The translations under genes were made by a program, and so were the position numbers. From positions 186,001 to 250,000 of the forward strand of contig NZ_RDTE01000003.1 in NCBI RefSeq assembly GCF_004125265.1: a DNA stretch of 64,000 nucleotides. The letters are read 5' to 3'. Position 1 is the stretch's first letter. Every line of letters starts with the position of its first letter. Source of the stretch: Streptomyces lydicus. GTDB lineage: Bacteria; Actinomycetota; Actinomycetes; Streptomycetales; Streptomycetaceae. This document shows positions 47,063 through 56,180 of the stretch, in pieces. The notes under the pieces are model-generated. The model was given only the letters and a program-made list of their open reading frames with translations. It was not told the DNA's origin and ran no database searches.

Positions 47063-47502
47063 CGTGCCTCCTTGGTTCTCTGATTGGTCATCCAGCTGTC
47101 CAGCCGGACCACTTCCCACGCTACGCCGCGACACGAGTCGAAATCAAACGGGAAAAGTCTGAATGTTAAGCGAAATCTGCCGTCTTTCCGTGCACACAAC
47201 GTGGCCGGCGGTCGCTCTCTGAATTCCGGCTTCCCCGCCCCGCCCGGTCATATTTCAGGCGTCGCGCTCTCATTTCGCCATCTGCATCCTGGAATCCCGC
47301 AGCCGAGGCGCGGATATCGAGCCCAACACCGAATTTCCGGCCGAGTGGTGAGTGAAAGTCAGGCGAAGCCGTCGGCGCTTATGACGTCCGCAGTCCGTGC
47401 TACTTTCCTTCCGCCCACGCGAGTTCGGCGGAGATGCGCCCCTGCGAGGGCGGCCGGCTCGGCCGGACCACCTCAAGAAGCCGGCCGGACGCGACGCCGG
47501 GG
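47063..47502. other. Intergenic, no gene recognised
   Basis: About 440 bp between the repeat-protein start and the 3' end of the adenylating enzyme. Its left part is the promoter region of the repeat protein. Nothing else could be supported. Confidence 0.45.
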
Positions 47503-49188
47503 CTACGCCAGGGCGGTCGGCGGACCGGCGGCGAACTCGACGTTGCGGGACCTGCGCAGCCGTCGGACGGCCTCGCGCTGGACCTTGCCCGATTCGGTGC
47601 GGGGCAGGTCGTCCACGAACTCCAGGAACCGCACGAGCTTGGGCGCGGGCAGCTGTTTGTGCAGGTGCGCGAAGAGCACTTCGGCGGTGGCACGGCTGGC
47701 GTTCCAGCCGGCGCTGAGCACGACGTACGCCTTGGGTACCTGTGCCGTGTCCTCGGACACCGGTACCACGGACAGTTCGGCGACGGCGGGGTGCAGCACC
47801 AGTACGTGTTCCAGTTCGAGGGGAGCGATCAGCGCCCCGTCCGGTCCCTCGAACACGTCCTTGCGGCGCCCGAGGTAGACCAGGGAACCGTCGCCGTCCC
47901 ATCGGGCGAGGTCACCGGTCCGGTAGAGGCCGCACGGGGTATGGCTGGTGGCGTTGTCCTCCGGGTCGAGGTAGCCGCGCATCATGCCGACGGGCTCATT
48001 GGCCAGGTCCAGGCACAGTTCGCCCTCCTGGGCCGGCTCGTCGGTGCCGGGCCTGACCACCACCAGCTCGTAGCCCGGCAGCGGGTAGCCCATGGACACC
48101 GGGTCCGCCGGGGAGGAGGCGGTGACCCCGGCCATGGCGGTGACCTCGGACTGTCCGAACCCGTTGCGGACGGTCACCCCGGCCAGTCTGCGGACCTGTT
48201 CGACCACGTCACCCATGAGCGGTTCACCGACGCTGACCGCGTGCCGCAACCCGGGCAGGCCGTCCGGCAACCCGGTCTGGATCAGTGCCCGCCAGATGCT
48301 GGGCGGCGCGCAGAAGCTGGTGACCGTCCCGGTCCCCAGTACCTCCAGCAGCCGCTGCGGGGTCGCGTCGGCGTTGTCCATGGACACCACGGTGGCCTCG
48401 GCGTTCCAGGGCCCGAACAGCGAGCTCCACGGGTACTTCGCCCAGGCCGGGGCGGAGACGTTGAGGTGCACATCCCCCGGCTTCAGCCCGTTCCAGTACA
48501 TGCTCGCCAGATGCCCGATCGCGTAGCTGACGTGCGTGTGCACCACCAGCTTCGGCCGCGAGGTGGAGCCGGAGGTGAAGTAGTAGAACAGCGGCTCGTC
48601 GGCCTCGGTGGGGCCTTCCGGCACGAAGCCGCCCTCGTGCTCGGCCGAGGTGGCGAAGTCGGTCCAGCCCTCGTGCTCCCCGCCCACGATGATCCGGGTC
48701 CCGAGCCCGTCCACGGCGAGCCCCGGCACGATCCGGTGGTCGGCGATGACATGCCGGGCTCCGGCCCTGCCGATCCTGGTGCGCAGCTCCTCGGGCGAGA
48801 TGGTGATGAAGGCGGGTGCGACAACGGCCCTGACCTTGATCAGGGCGAGCATCAGCTCCCACAGCTCGATCCGGTTGTCCATCAGCAGCATCACCACGTC
48901 GCCCCGGCGGATGCCCTGCGACAGCAGCCAGCCGGCGACCCGGTCGGAACGCCGGGAGAGCTCCTGGAAGGTCAGCTCCCCCTGTCCGACGATGCGCAGC
49001 GCCACCCGGTCGTTGCCCTCGGCGATCCGGTCGAACCAGTCGGTCGCCCAGTTGAAGTGCCGTGGCCGCGGCCAGCGGAACGCCTTGCGCGCGGCGTCCT
49101 GGTCGTTGGCGTGGTGCAGAAGGAGGTCCCGTGCGGCGCGGAACTCCTGGTACGCATCGTCGTGCCCGGACAACTTGTCCCCGATCAC
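47503..49188 (-). CDS. ANL-superfamily acyl-adenylating enzyme (acyl-CoA/ACP ligase)
   Basis: 561 residues from GTG 49,188, which overlaps the stop of the FAD gene (GTGA). Motifs: P-loop YYFTSGSTSRPKLVVHTH (a Ser/Thr-rich variant), NGFGQSEVTA, GLYRTGDLARWDGDGSLVYLGR, and catalytic Lys in TESGKVQREAVRR. The RHFNWATDWFDRIAEGNDR N-terminus resembles medium-chain acyl-CoA or benzoate-type synthetases. Last gene of the five-gene operon with a free ACP, so it may load that ACP. The acid is unknown. Confidence 0.85.
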   Translation of the reverse strand: MIGDKLSGHDDAYQEFRAARDLLLHHANDQDAARKAFRWPRPRHFNWATDWFDRIAEGNDRVALRIVGQGELTFQELSRRSDRVAGWLLSQGIRRGDVVMLLMDNRIELWELMLALIKVRAVVAPAFITISPEELRTRIGRAGARHVIADHRIVPGLAVDGLGTRIIVGGEHEGWTDFATSAEHEGGFVPEGPTEADEPLFYYFTSGSTSRPKLVVHTHVSYAIGHLASMYWNGLKPGDVHLNVSAPAWAKYPWSSLFGPWNAEATVVSMDNADATPQRLLEVLGTGTVTSFCAPPSIWRALIQTGLPDGLPGLRHAVSVGEPLMGDVVEQVRRLAGVTVRNGFGQSEVTAMAGVTASSPADPVSMGYPLPGYELVVVRPGTDEPAQEGELCLDLANEPVGMMRGYLDPEDNATSHTPCGLYRTGDLARWDGDGSLVYLGRRKDVFEGPDGALIAPLELEHVLVLHPAVAELSVVPVSEDTAQVPKAYVVLSAGWNASRATAEVLFAHLHKQLPAPKLVRFLEFVDDLPRTESGKVQREAVRRLRRSRNVEFAAGPPTALA

Positions 49189-51113
49189 TGGAAGGTGTTG
49201 GACGCGGCCCGGCGCAGCACGCTGAGTGCTATCACGTCGGCATCCCTGGAGAAGGAGGTGTGCACACCCGGCCGGCCGTTGCCGATCTGGGTGAACCAGC
49301 ACACCCGCTCGGTCGGGATGCCCAGCGCGTAGAGGGCGCGGTGCGGCCGGCCGTCAGCGGCGATCACCCGGCGCTCGGCCGGAGTGATGTGCAGTGCCCC
49401 GGTGGCGAACATCTCTTCGGTGTCGCCGTGCACGAAGTCGACGGCCATCCGGTCCTCGACCAGCTGCCGCATCAGCGGATCGGTGTTGCGGATCAGTCCC
49501 GCGGTCGGGATCCGGGAGTCGATGAGCACCTCACAGTGCCTGCGCGAGCCCTCGACGGCGGGGGATTCCAGGAAGAACCGGTCCTGCTCGGCGTCGCATC
49601 CGTGCACCACGTCCGGCCCGGCCACGTCGAGCACCCCGGCGTTGATCAAGGCCAGGAACTGCGCGGTGCGTTCCAGCGGCGGCCCGGTGAAGAGTGTCGA
49701 GGTGCGCGCGACGAACCGGCCGAGGAAGTCGGCCCGATGGGATCGCGGGGTCAGGCCGCCGAAGTCCACGGCGTGCCGCAGCACTTCGCGGGAGTCGCGG
49801 ATGGCGTCCAGCGCGGCCTTGAGCGGACTGTCCACGTTGCCCTGACCGGCCTCGGTGATGTCGGCGAGCAGGATGCGCCGTACCTCGGCGACCACATCGG
49901 CGCCGGAGTCGAACCGCTTGGCGTGCAACGGTCTGGACAGCTGGTCCAGGTCGACCGGCTCCACGTCTTCGAGTCCGTGGCGCTCCACCACCTCGCGCCA
50001 GCGCGCCAGTTCCGGGCCGTGTGCGTACAGCTCGGCGCCGACCTCCTCGGCACGCTCAGGGCCGTGCTGGGTCCTTGCCTGGGTGGTGTAGTAGACATAG
50101 TTGATTTCGGCCTGGAGCAGGGACAGCACGTCGCGGTCGAAGTCCAGGGCGGGGTTGCCGCGGTGCACCGCGTTGCGCTCGCGCAGTTGGCCGATGGCGG
50201 CCGAGGTGAGGAACTTCGGCGCTGCGCGGCCGGTCACCCCCTTCTGGTTGCGGCCCCGCGAACGGATCGGCAGTCCGCTGCGCGAGCCCGCGACCACCGA
50301 GGGCTCGTTGCCGCCAGCCACGTAGCACATCGCCCCGTCGCCGTTCACCTTGAACTTCCCGCCCCGGCCGACGGTGAAGGACATCAGGATGTCGTAGAAG
50401 GACAGGCCGAGCCCCACGACGCCGACCGTGGCGCCGGGCGGAATCGACTGCAGGTCCAGGTCGGCGGCCGAATCCCCGCTGAGGTAGCGGAGCGCGGACC
50501 GGTCCTGTGCGAACCGCGCCAGCTCCGACTGGTGCTCGGACAGCTCCGCCTGGGCGTGCCCGGTGGTGATCACCACCGCGTCGGCGGTCACGGTGCGCTC
50601 CTCGTCCGCGGTGGACACGCGAAGTGCGTAGCTGTTGCCGTTCTCCCGCAACGAGGTCACCTTGCCGACCACTTCGACGACCTCGCCGAGTCCGGACATG
50701 GCACGCACCACCGAGTCGTACACATACCGCAGATACCGGCCGTAGGCGTACCTCGGTGCGTAGTCGTCATGGTCCAGTCCGGACAGTTCCGGTTCCGGCT
50801 GTGTGGGTAACCACTGCTGGAAGGACAGGCCGGCGCCCGGCCGGCATGGTTCACCGTCGAAGACCCCGGAGAACATGCTGATTTCGCCGACGACGGTGTT
50901 CATCAGGAAGCTGGTCTCCTGGTCGGTCCGCCAGATCCGGCCCGCTCCCAGTTCCACCGCGTCGATCAGCCAGATTCTGACGCTCGGCGGCTCCGTCTCG
51001 GCCATCAGATTGGCCACGAGCCGTTCGAACACCGAGATCCCTCGCGGACCGGTGCCCACGATTGCCACGTCCAGCACCCTGTCAGTCAGGTGTTGCACGG
51101 CCTGTCTCCCCAT
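49185..51113 (-). CDS. FAD/NAD(P)-binding protein, putative flavin monooxygenase
   Basis: 642 residues. The N-terminal dinucleotide motif is DVAIVGTGPRGISVFERL (residues 15-32); a second nucleotide-binding region follows at GATVGVVGLGLSFYDILMSF. This two-domain layout fits the NAD_binding_9 group, related to N-hydroxylating and amine-oxidising flavoproteins. No membrane segment. A TTA codon (50,808-50,810) encodes Leu in QQWLPTQ, so the whole downstream operon may depend on bldA. Lies 15 bp after the TrpB2-like gene and overlaps the ligase. Substrate unknown. Confidence 0.8.
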   Translation of the reverse strand: MGRQAVQHLTDRVLDVAIVGTGPRGISVFERLVANLMAETEPPSVRIWLIDAVELGAGRIWRTDQETSFLMNTVVGEISMFSGVFDGEPCRPGAGLSFQQWLPTQPEPELSGLDHDDYAPRYAYGRYLRYVYDSVVRAMSGLGEVVEVVGKVTSLRENGNSYALRVSTADEERTVTADAVVITTGHAQAELSEHQSELARFAQDRSALRYLSGDSAADLDLQSIPPGATVGVVGLGLSFYDILMSFTVGRGGKFKVNGDGAMCYVAGGNEPSVVAGSRSGLPIRSRGRNQKGVTGRAAPKFLTSAAIGQLRERNAVHRGNPALDFDRDVLSLLQAEINYVYYTTQARTQHGPERAEEVGAELYAHGPELARWREVVERHGLEDVEPVDLDQLSRPLHAKRFDSGADVVAEVRRILLADITEAGQGNVDSPLKAALDAIRDSREVLRHAVDFGGLTPRSHRADFLGRFVARTSTLFTGPPLERTAQFLALINAGVLDVAGPDVVHGCDAEQDRFFLESPAVEGSRRHCEVLIDSRIPTAGLIRNTDPLMRQLVEDRMAVDFVHGDTEEMFATGALHITPAERRVIAADGRPHRALYALGIPTERVCWFTQIGNGRPGVHTSFSRDADVIALSVLRRAASNTFQ

Positions 51114-51128
51114 CTGTAAGGCTCGCCT

Positions 51129-52520
51129 TCAGCGCGCAGCCGCGCCCAGGTCGTCCATGGCCGGCAAGCGTCCGAGCGAGGCGGCGATCAACTCGTCCGA
51201 CGCCGCCATGTCGGTCATGTTCCCGCTGAGGAACTGCTGGTAGGCCGAGAGGTCGAGCAGCCCGTGGCCGCTGAGGTTGAACAGGATGACCTTCTCCTTG
51301 CGTTCCTTCTTGGCCAGCAGCGCCTCTTCGATCGCGCCGCGGATGGCGTGCGCCGACTCGGGGGCCGGGATGATGCCCTCCTCATTGGCGAAGGTGAGTC
51401 CGGCCTCGAACACCGGACGCTGTGCGTAGGCCACCGCCTCGATCAGCTTCTGGTGGTACATCGCGCTGACCAAGGGGGCGGCGCCGTGGTAGCGCAGGCC
51501 GCCGGCGTGGATGCCCGGGGAGACGAAGGTGTGCCCCAGGGTGTACATCTTGGTCATCGGCGTGATGCCGGTGTAGTCGTTGTAGTCCCATGCGTAGCGG
51601 CCCTTGGTGAGCTTGGGGCACGCCTCCGGTTCCACCGCGACGAACCGGGTCTGCAGGCCCTCGCGCACCTTCTCGTGGAAGAACGGCAGAGTGATGCCGG
51701 AGAAGTTGCTGCCCGCGCCGACCGAGCCGATCACCACGTCAGGGAAGTCGCCGATCGCACGGAACTGCCGGACCGCCTCCTGCCCGATCACGGTCTGGTG
51801 CAGCAGGACGTGGTTCTCGCCACTGCCCACCGAGAGGTTGCAGCGTTCCACTTGGCGCGCGTGCTCGAAGGCCTCCGCGTTGGCGATGGACAGGCTGCCG
51901 TCGGTGTTCGGATCGCGGGCCAGCGCGGCCCGGCCGGCCTCGGAGTTCTCGTTGGGGCTGGAGATGACCTTGGCGCCGTTCATCTCCATCATGATCCGGC
52001 GGTAGGGCTTCTGGTCGTAGCTGACCCGGACCATGTAGACGGTGCATTCGAGGCCGAAGATGCGGCAGGCGACGGCGAGGGCCGAGCCCCACTGGCCGGC
52101 ACCGGTGCCGGTGGTCAGGCTGGTGATGCCGGCCTGCTTGTAGTAGTAGGCCTGGGCGAGGGCGGTGTTCAGCTTGTGGCTGCCGGTGGTGTTGGTGCCC
52201 TCGTACTTGTAGTAGATACGGGCCGGGGTGTCGAGCAGCTGCTCCAGGCGGCGTGCCCGGTGGAGCGGGGTCGGCCGCCAGCGCAGGTACTCCTCGCGCA
52301 CCGGCTGCGGGATCTCGACGAACCGCTCCTGGCCCATGCTCTGCCGGTACATCGACAGCGGGATCTGCGGGGTGACCGCGCCACCGCTCTCGCGGGTCTC
52401 CGGCCTTGCCTGGCGCAGTTTTGCCGCCTCCTCGACGCCGCTGAGGTCGGACAGCACGTTGTACCAGTGAGTGGGAACGATATCTTCAGCGGCCAGCGAG
52501 GCTTCTGCCGAATTCACCAT
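51129..52520 (-). CDS. TrpB2-like PLP-dependent enzyme
   Basis: 463 residues of the tryptophan synthase beta-like family, in the longer TrpB2 branch that works without TrpA. PLP lysine in TGSHKLNTALAQA (with YEGTNTT before it), TGTGAGQWGSALA, phosphate-binding SVGAGSNFSG and C-terminal NLSGHGLLDL. Members perform beta-replacement on serine-type substrates to give tryptophan or other beta-substituted alanines. In an operon with an ACP, flavoprotein, ligase and LysE-type exporter it probably makes or modifies a special amino acid, not bulk tryptophan. No TrpA or TrpC nearby. Confidence 0.88.
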   Translation of the reverse strand: MVNSAEASLAAEDIVPTHWYNVLSDLSGVEEAAKLRQARPETRESGGAVTPQIPLSMYRQSMGQERFVEIPQPVREEYLRWRPTPLHRARRLEQLLDTPARIYYKYEGTNTTGSHKLNTALAQAYYYKQAGITSLTTGTGAGQWGSALAVACRIFGLECTVYMVRVSYDQKPYRRIMMEMNGAKVISSPNENSEAGRAALARDPNTDGSLSIANAEAFEHARQVERCNLSVGSGENHVLLHQTVIGQEAVRQFRAIGDFPDVVIGSVGAGSNFSGITLPFFHEKVREGLQTRFVAVEPEACPKLTKGRYAWDYNDYTGITPMTKMYTLGHTFVSPGIHAGGLRYHGAAPLVSAMYHQKLIEAVAYAQRPVFEAGLTFANEEGIIPAPESAHAIRGAIEEALLAKKERKEKVILFNLSGHGLLDLSAYQQFLSGNMTDMAASDELIAASLGRLPAMDDLGAAAR

Positions 52521-52539
52521 GCTTTTCCGATCCTCGTTT

Positions 52540-52797
52540 CTAGGAATTTTTCACGTGCGACTGGACCAGCTTCACGAGATCGTCGACCCGGCACAGCGCG
52601 GCCTCGAATATCTCGCTGTCGCCGATCGTGATGCCGCATTCCTTCTCGACTCGGACGACGATTTCAAGGATGCTCAACGAGTCGATTCCGATCCCGCGCA
52701 ACTCGTCGTCATTCTTGATTTCGGCCGGTGCGGACGTTCCGAGTACGGCTGCGATGACCTCGCATACCCGGGTGTCAACCTTCACAGGAGACGTCAA
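52540..52797 (-). CDS. Free-standing acyl carrier protein
   Basis: 85 residues from TTG 52,797 with GAGGAA upstream; a GTG four codons later lacks a site. The phosphopantetheine motif is ELRGIGIDSLSILEIVVRVE (Ser in GIDSL). The overall helix pattern is that of a type II ACP/PCP. Lies between the LysE gene and the TrpB2-like gene (19 bp), so an aminoacyl or acyl intermediate is probably carrier-bound in this pathway. Confidence 0.85.
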   Translation of the reverse strand: MTSPVKVDTRVCEVIAAVLGTSAPAEIKNDDELRGIGIDSLSILEIVVRVEKECGITIGDSEIFEAALCRVDDLVKLVQSHVKNS

Positions 52798-52886
52798 GGC
52801 AATTCCTCTTCCATGGAGTTGTTCGCTTTTCCGGCTGTTCCGCCAGGAGGTGTCTCCCCGATCAGGCCGGACCAGGAAGACACCCC

Positions 52887-53516
52887 TTAGGCCATGGGTC
52901 CCGTCATCACCGCGGTGCGCAGCCCGAGGAGCAGCAGAACCGCCCCGCTCACCCAGGCCAGTCCCACCCGCATCGCCGGCATGGCCAGTAGCCGCCGTGC
53001 CAGGCCGACCAGGGTGACCACCACCGCGTACCAGCCGGCGCTGATCATGATCTGCACGGCGGTCAGGGTGACCACGTCGGCGGGCGAACCGCCGCCGGCC
53101 GGCAGGAACTGCGGGATCAGCGCCAGGTAGACGGTGGCCATTTTGGGGTTGGCGGCACTGGTGACCAGCCCTGACCGGTAGGAGCGCCACAGGTCGGCGG
53201 CGCCGTAGTCCTCGGGCGCCTCCGGCTGTTGGCCGAACTTCCACCGGTTGCGCACCGTCATTACCGCGAGATAACAGAGGTAGGCGGCACCCACCAGCTT
53301 GAAGGCGGTGAACACCAGCGGAGAGGTCTGCGTCAGTGCGGCCAGCCCGAGGGCGGAGGTCGCCGCCCACATGAGCAGCCCGGTACTGCTACCGAGAATG
53401 GTCACCAACCCGGCCCCACGTCCAAACCGCAGCGTCTCATTCACCAACACCATGAATGACGGTCCCGGCGCGGCCACCATCGCGAAAATCGTCGCGACGA
53501 AAACCCAGGTCACCAT
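52887..53516 (-). CDS. LysE/RhtB-family amino-acid exporter
   Basis: 209 residues with about six hydrophobic segments. The family signature is ATIFAMVAAPGPSFMVLVNETLRFGRGAGLVTILGSSTGLL at the N-terminus, with FKLVGAAYLCYLAVMTVRNR and NPKMATVYLALIPQF following. LysE proteins export amino acids or small amino-acid-like molecules. As first gene of the ACP/TrpB2/FAD/ligase operon it points to an amino-acid-derived secreted end product. Confidence 0.9.
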   Translation of the reverse strand: MVTWVFVATIFAMVAAPGPSFMVLVNETLRFGRGAGLVTILGSSTGLLMWAATSALGLAALTQTSPLVFTAFKLVGAAYLCYLAVMTVRNRWKFGQQPEAPEDYGAADLWRSYRSGLVTSAANPKMATVYLALIPQFLPAGGGSPADVVTLTAVQIMISAGWYAVVVTLVGLARRLLAMPAMRVGLAWVSGAVLLLLGLRTAVMTGPMA

Positions 53517-54000
53517 GAGGCTGCCGCAATGCCGATCGTCATTCGACCGGAGGGCGCAGTAAACGCTTGTGCATCCAATCGAATCGCCCCCCCTCCAAGG
53601 TCCGAAATCCCCGGATCTTGATCACCGCCATTGGAACGCTATCTGCTGGGGTGACCCCAGGCAACAAGCTCGGAAAACAATTTCCCGGCAGCCGAGGGAA
53701 GTTACGAGCCAGTAGGAATCAATTTCGGTCACCCCGGGGTGCGACCACGAGCTCGCCACGTCGGATGCACTGCTTCCGCTAGTGCACATTCGGCCAAGCG
53801 CATGCCCTCGCCCGTATGCCGGAGGCGTGTCCATCACCACACTTTCGCTTCCCGAGGAACCATCCGAAGGGAAATGAACTGTAAGCGTGGTGCAGCTGCG
53901 CGAAGCGGCAGGCACATGGCACCACCGGCCCTGACACCTCGGCCCGGTGTGCCGACGACAGGTCGTCTGCACACCGGGCCGATGGCGCGAGGGTCCTCGG
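53517..54000. promoter_or_regulatory. Promoter region of the LysE-ACP-TrpB2 operon with two GC-rich dyads
   Basis: CTGGGGTGACCCCAG (53,646-53,660) is a perfect 6+3+6 dyad. CACCCCGGGGTG (53,729-53,740) is a perfect 12-bp palindrome with partly matching flanks (GGTC...GACC). Both contain the half-site GGGGTG and lie 130-225 bp upstream of the LysE start, candidates for a shared regulator. No gene is supported in the region; plus-strand open frames here look like shadows. Confidence 0.5.
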
Positions 54001-54885
54001 CTACGCCTCGGCGAGGAGGCTTTCGCGCAGGGTGGCGTAGGTGCGGGTCAGAAGGCGGGAGACGTGCATCTGGGACAGGCCCATTTCCTCGCCGATCTCC
54101 GTCTGTGTCATCTCGGCGCCGAAGCGCAGTTCGAGGAGAGTGCGCGCACGCTCGTCCAGCCGGGCCAGGTGCGGCTTGAGGGCCTGAAGGTCCTCGGCCA
54201 GCGCGAGAGCGGGGTCTTCGTTGCCTATCAGGTCGGCGACGAGCCCGGTCTGCTGCTTGCTGCCGCCCGCTTCGATGGGCCGGTCGAGGGAGCCGGCGTC
54301 GTAACCGTTGCAGGCGATCAGCCCCTCGATGACCTCCTCCTCCCCCAGCCCCAGGTGGACGGCGAAGTCGGCGACGGACGGCTCGGGATTGCCGCGCCCT
54401 TCGAGCTCTTCACGAGCGCGGGCGAGGTCCACACGCAACTCCTGCAGCCGCCGAGGGACATGCACGGACCAGGTCGTGTCACGGAAGAACCGCTTGATCT
54501 CGCCGGTGATGTAGGGGATGGCGAAGGTGGTGAACTCGTTCTCCCGCGCCACATCGAAGCGGTCGATGGCCTTGATCAGACCGATCGTCCCGACCTGCGT
54601 GATGTCTTCCATCTCCTGCCCGCGGCTGCGGAATCGGCGCGCTACATAGCGCACCAGCGACAGGTTCATCTCGATGAGCGTGTTGCGCGCGTACTGGTAC
54701 TCCGGGGTGCCTTCCTCCAGGTCCGACAACTGCCCGAAGAACAGCTTCGACAGGCGGCGCGCGTCCTGCGGGGCGACGCACTGAGCCTCCTCCACCTGCG
54801 GCACAGCCGGCCGAGCAGCCGCACCTGCGGCGCTCCTGTCCGAGCGGTTCACCGAGATGTGGGTCTGCGCCGCTGCCATTGCCAT
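54001..54885 (-). CDS. SigB/SigF-family RNA polymerase sigma factor
   Basis: 294 residues. Region 2 is EYQYARNTLIEMNLSLVRYVARRF...QEMEDITQVGTIGLIKAIDRFD...EFTTFAIPYITGEIKRFFRD, region 3 is VHVPRRLQELRVDLARA, and region 4 is the HTH MTQTEIGEEMGLSQMHVSRLLTR. These are the hallmarks of the stress/sporulation SigB-SigF group, of which Streptomyces has about nine. Such factors usually answer to anti-sigma/anti-anti-sigma pairs, none of which lies here. The first about 40 residues are a low-complexity extension. Confidence 0.93.
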   Translation of the reverse strand: MAMAAAQTHISVNRSDRSAAGAAARPAVPQVEEAQCVAPQDARRLSKLFFGQLSDLEEGTPEYQYARNTLIEMNLSLVRYVARRFRSRGQEMEDITQVGTIGLIKAIDRFDVARENEFTTFAIPYITGEIKRFFRDTTWSVHVPRRLQELRVDLARAREELEGRGNPEPSVADFAVHLGLGEEEVIEGLIACNGYDAGSLDRPIEAGGSKQQTGLVADLIGNEDPALALAEDLQALKPHLARLDERARTLLELRFGAEMTQTEIGEEMGLSQMHVSRLLTRTYATLRESLLAEA

Positions 54886-55133
54886 GACTGCTCCTCCCTG
54901 CTCTCCCCGTCATACCGTCACGCCCTCACCTACCCGATGACCGCACGTAAAACTGCCGTGCGGCAACTATTTCCCTGAGGAAACTATGGCGGGGGGGCTT
55001 CGGTGCCGGGCACGCAGCGAACGGCTGCGGTTCTTGCATCGCCGGGAACTGCCGGTACGCCACCCCTGAGGGGTGCCGTCCGCCGTAGGGGCGGCGCACC
55101 GGCAACACGGTGATCACCCGGAGCCGGGGTGGG

Positions 55134-55754
55134 TCACGCGGCGACCGCCTGAGGGCGTCGTGCGCACCTCTCGGCGGACCTCAGCCAGCCGGTGAGGTCG
55201 GCGCGGGCACGGGCCACCCGGGAGCGGACCGTGCCGATGGGACAGCCCACGATCGCCGCGGCATCCGCGTACGGCATCCCCACCAACTGGGTGAGCACGA
55301 ACGCCTCGCGCCGCTCGCCGTCCAGCGCTTCCAGCAGCTCGCTCAGTGCCAGCCCGTCGTCGAAGCCCGGCAGTCCGCTGGGCTGGCGGTGTTCCGCGAC
55401 CGCCTGCCAGTCGTCGACATCGGCGATGCGCGGACGGACTGCGGCGGACCGGTAGCGGTCGATCACCACCCGGCGGGCGATCGACAGCAGCCAGGTACGG
55501 GCGCAGGAGCGGCCGGCGAAGCGCGGCAGACCGGTGAGGGCACGGAGAAACGTCTCCTGGGCGAGGTCGTCGGCACTGTTCGTCTCGCCGCTCAGGTGGG
55601 CCACAAAGCGCCATACATGGCGGTGGGAGGCGCGTATGAAGCGCTCGACGGCATCGGGGTCGCCACTGCGGGCGGCCAGCGCCAGGGCGGTCAACTGCGC
55701 GTCGTCCGCGGCGGTCCGCTTGCCGCCGGCCGGATCGAAAAGGGCAGGAATCAT
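55134..55754 (-). CDS. ECF-type RNA polymerase sigma factor
   Basis: 206 residues from ATG 55,754 with GAAGGA 9 bp upstream. Sigma-2 is visible as RHVWRFVAHLSGETNSADDLAQETFLRALTGL and CARTWLLSIARRVVIDRYR; sigma-4 as EAFVLTQLVGMPYADAAAIVGCPIGTVRSRVARARADL. The next gene in the same direction upstream is a polytopic membrane protein at 56,181, which has no visible anti-sigma cytoplasmic domain. The regulon is unknown. Confidence 0.92.
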   Translation of the reverse strand: MIPALFDPAGGKRTAADDAQLTALALAARSGDPDAVERFIRASHRHVWRFVAHLSGETNSADDLAQETFLRALTGLPRFAGRSCARTWLLSIARRVVIDRYRSAAVRPRIADVDDWQAVAEHRQPSGLPGFDDGLALSELLEALDGERREAFVLTQLVGMPYADAAAIVGCPIGTVRSRVARARADLTGWLRSAERCARRPQAVAA

Positions 55755-56180
55755 CGCCACACGTCCTTCGGAGGGTACGGGGCCTGCCAAGGCATGGCAC
55801 GGCCTCGTCGGTGAGCGGCACTCCGGGCCCCCGCGGACGGCCCGTGAGGCCGTCCGGGGCGACGGCCGACGGGCGCTACGGGCAGGCCGGAGAGCCGCGG
55901 GGCAAGGGCCGGCGTGTGGTCCGGCAGCGCCCACAGAGGTACCCGGAGGTACGGGGCGGCAGCCGCGTGGACACGCCGGTACTCCGCCCGCCACCGATGC
56001 AAGGGACCTTGCCGGAAGACGCAATGGGCCTTGCGGAAAAGGGACCTTGCAGGAAAAGGGAGTGGTGGGGATCCCGGGCTACTCCCCCGACAACAGCGCG
56101 TCATGGGCGGCAGTGGCGTCCATGACCGCATCGCGGAGTCCCGGGCACTTGCCGGGGAGGGACCCGGCGTCGGCGGGCGG
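55755..56180. other. Intergenic with short direct repeats
   Basis: About 425 bp upstream of the ECF sigma gene, containing its promoter. GGGACCTTGC-type repeats (GGGACCTTGCCGGAA, GGGCCTTGCGGAAA, GGGACCTTGCAGGAAA) lie at 56,003-56,056 with roughly 19-21 bp periodicity. No gene supported. Confidence 0.5.

Noticed and set aside
47503..52797. Nonribosomal peptide synthetase
   Set aside because: The adenylating enzyme and ACP are separate proteins and there is no condensation or thioesterase domain.
53739..54179. Plus-strand frame of 146 codons
   Set aside because: Arg/Ser/Gly-rich composition typical of a shadow and overlaps the sigma factor gene on the other strand.
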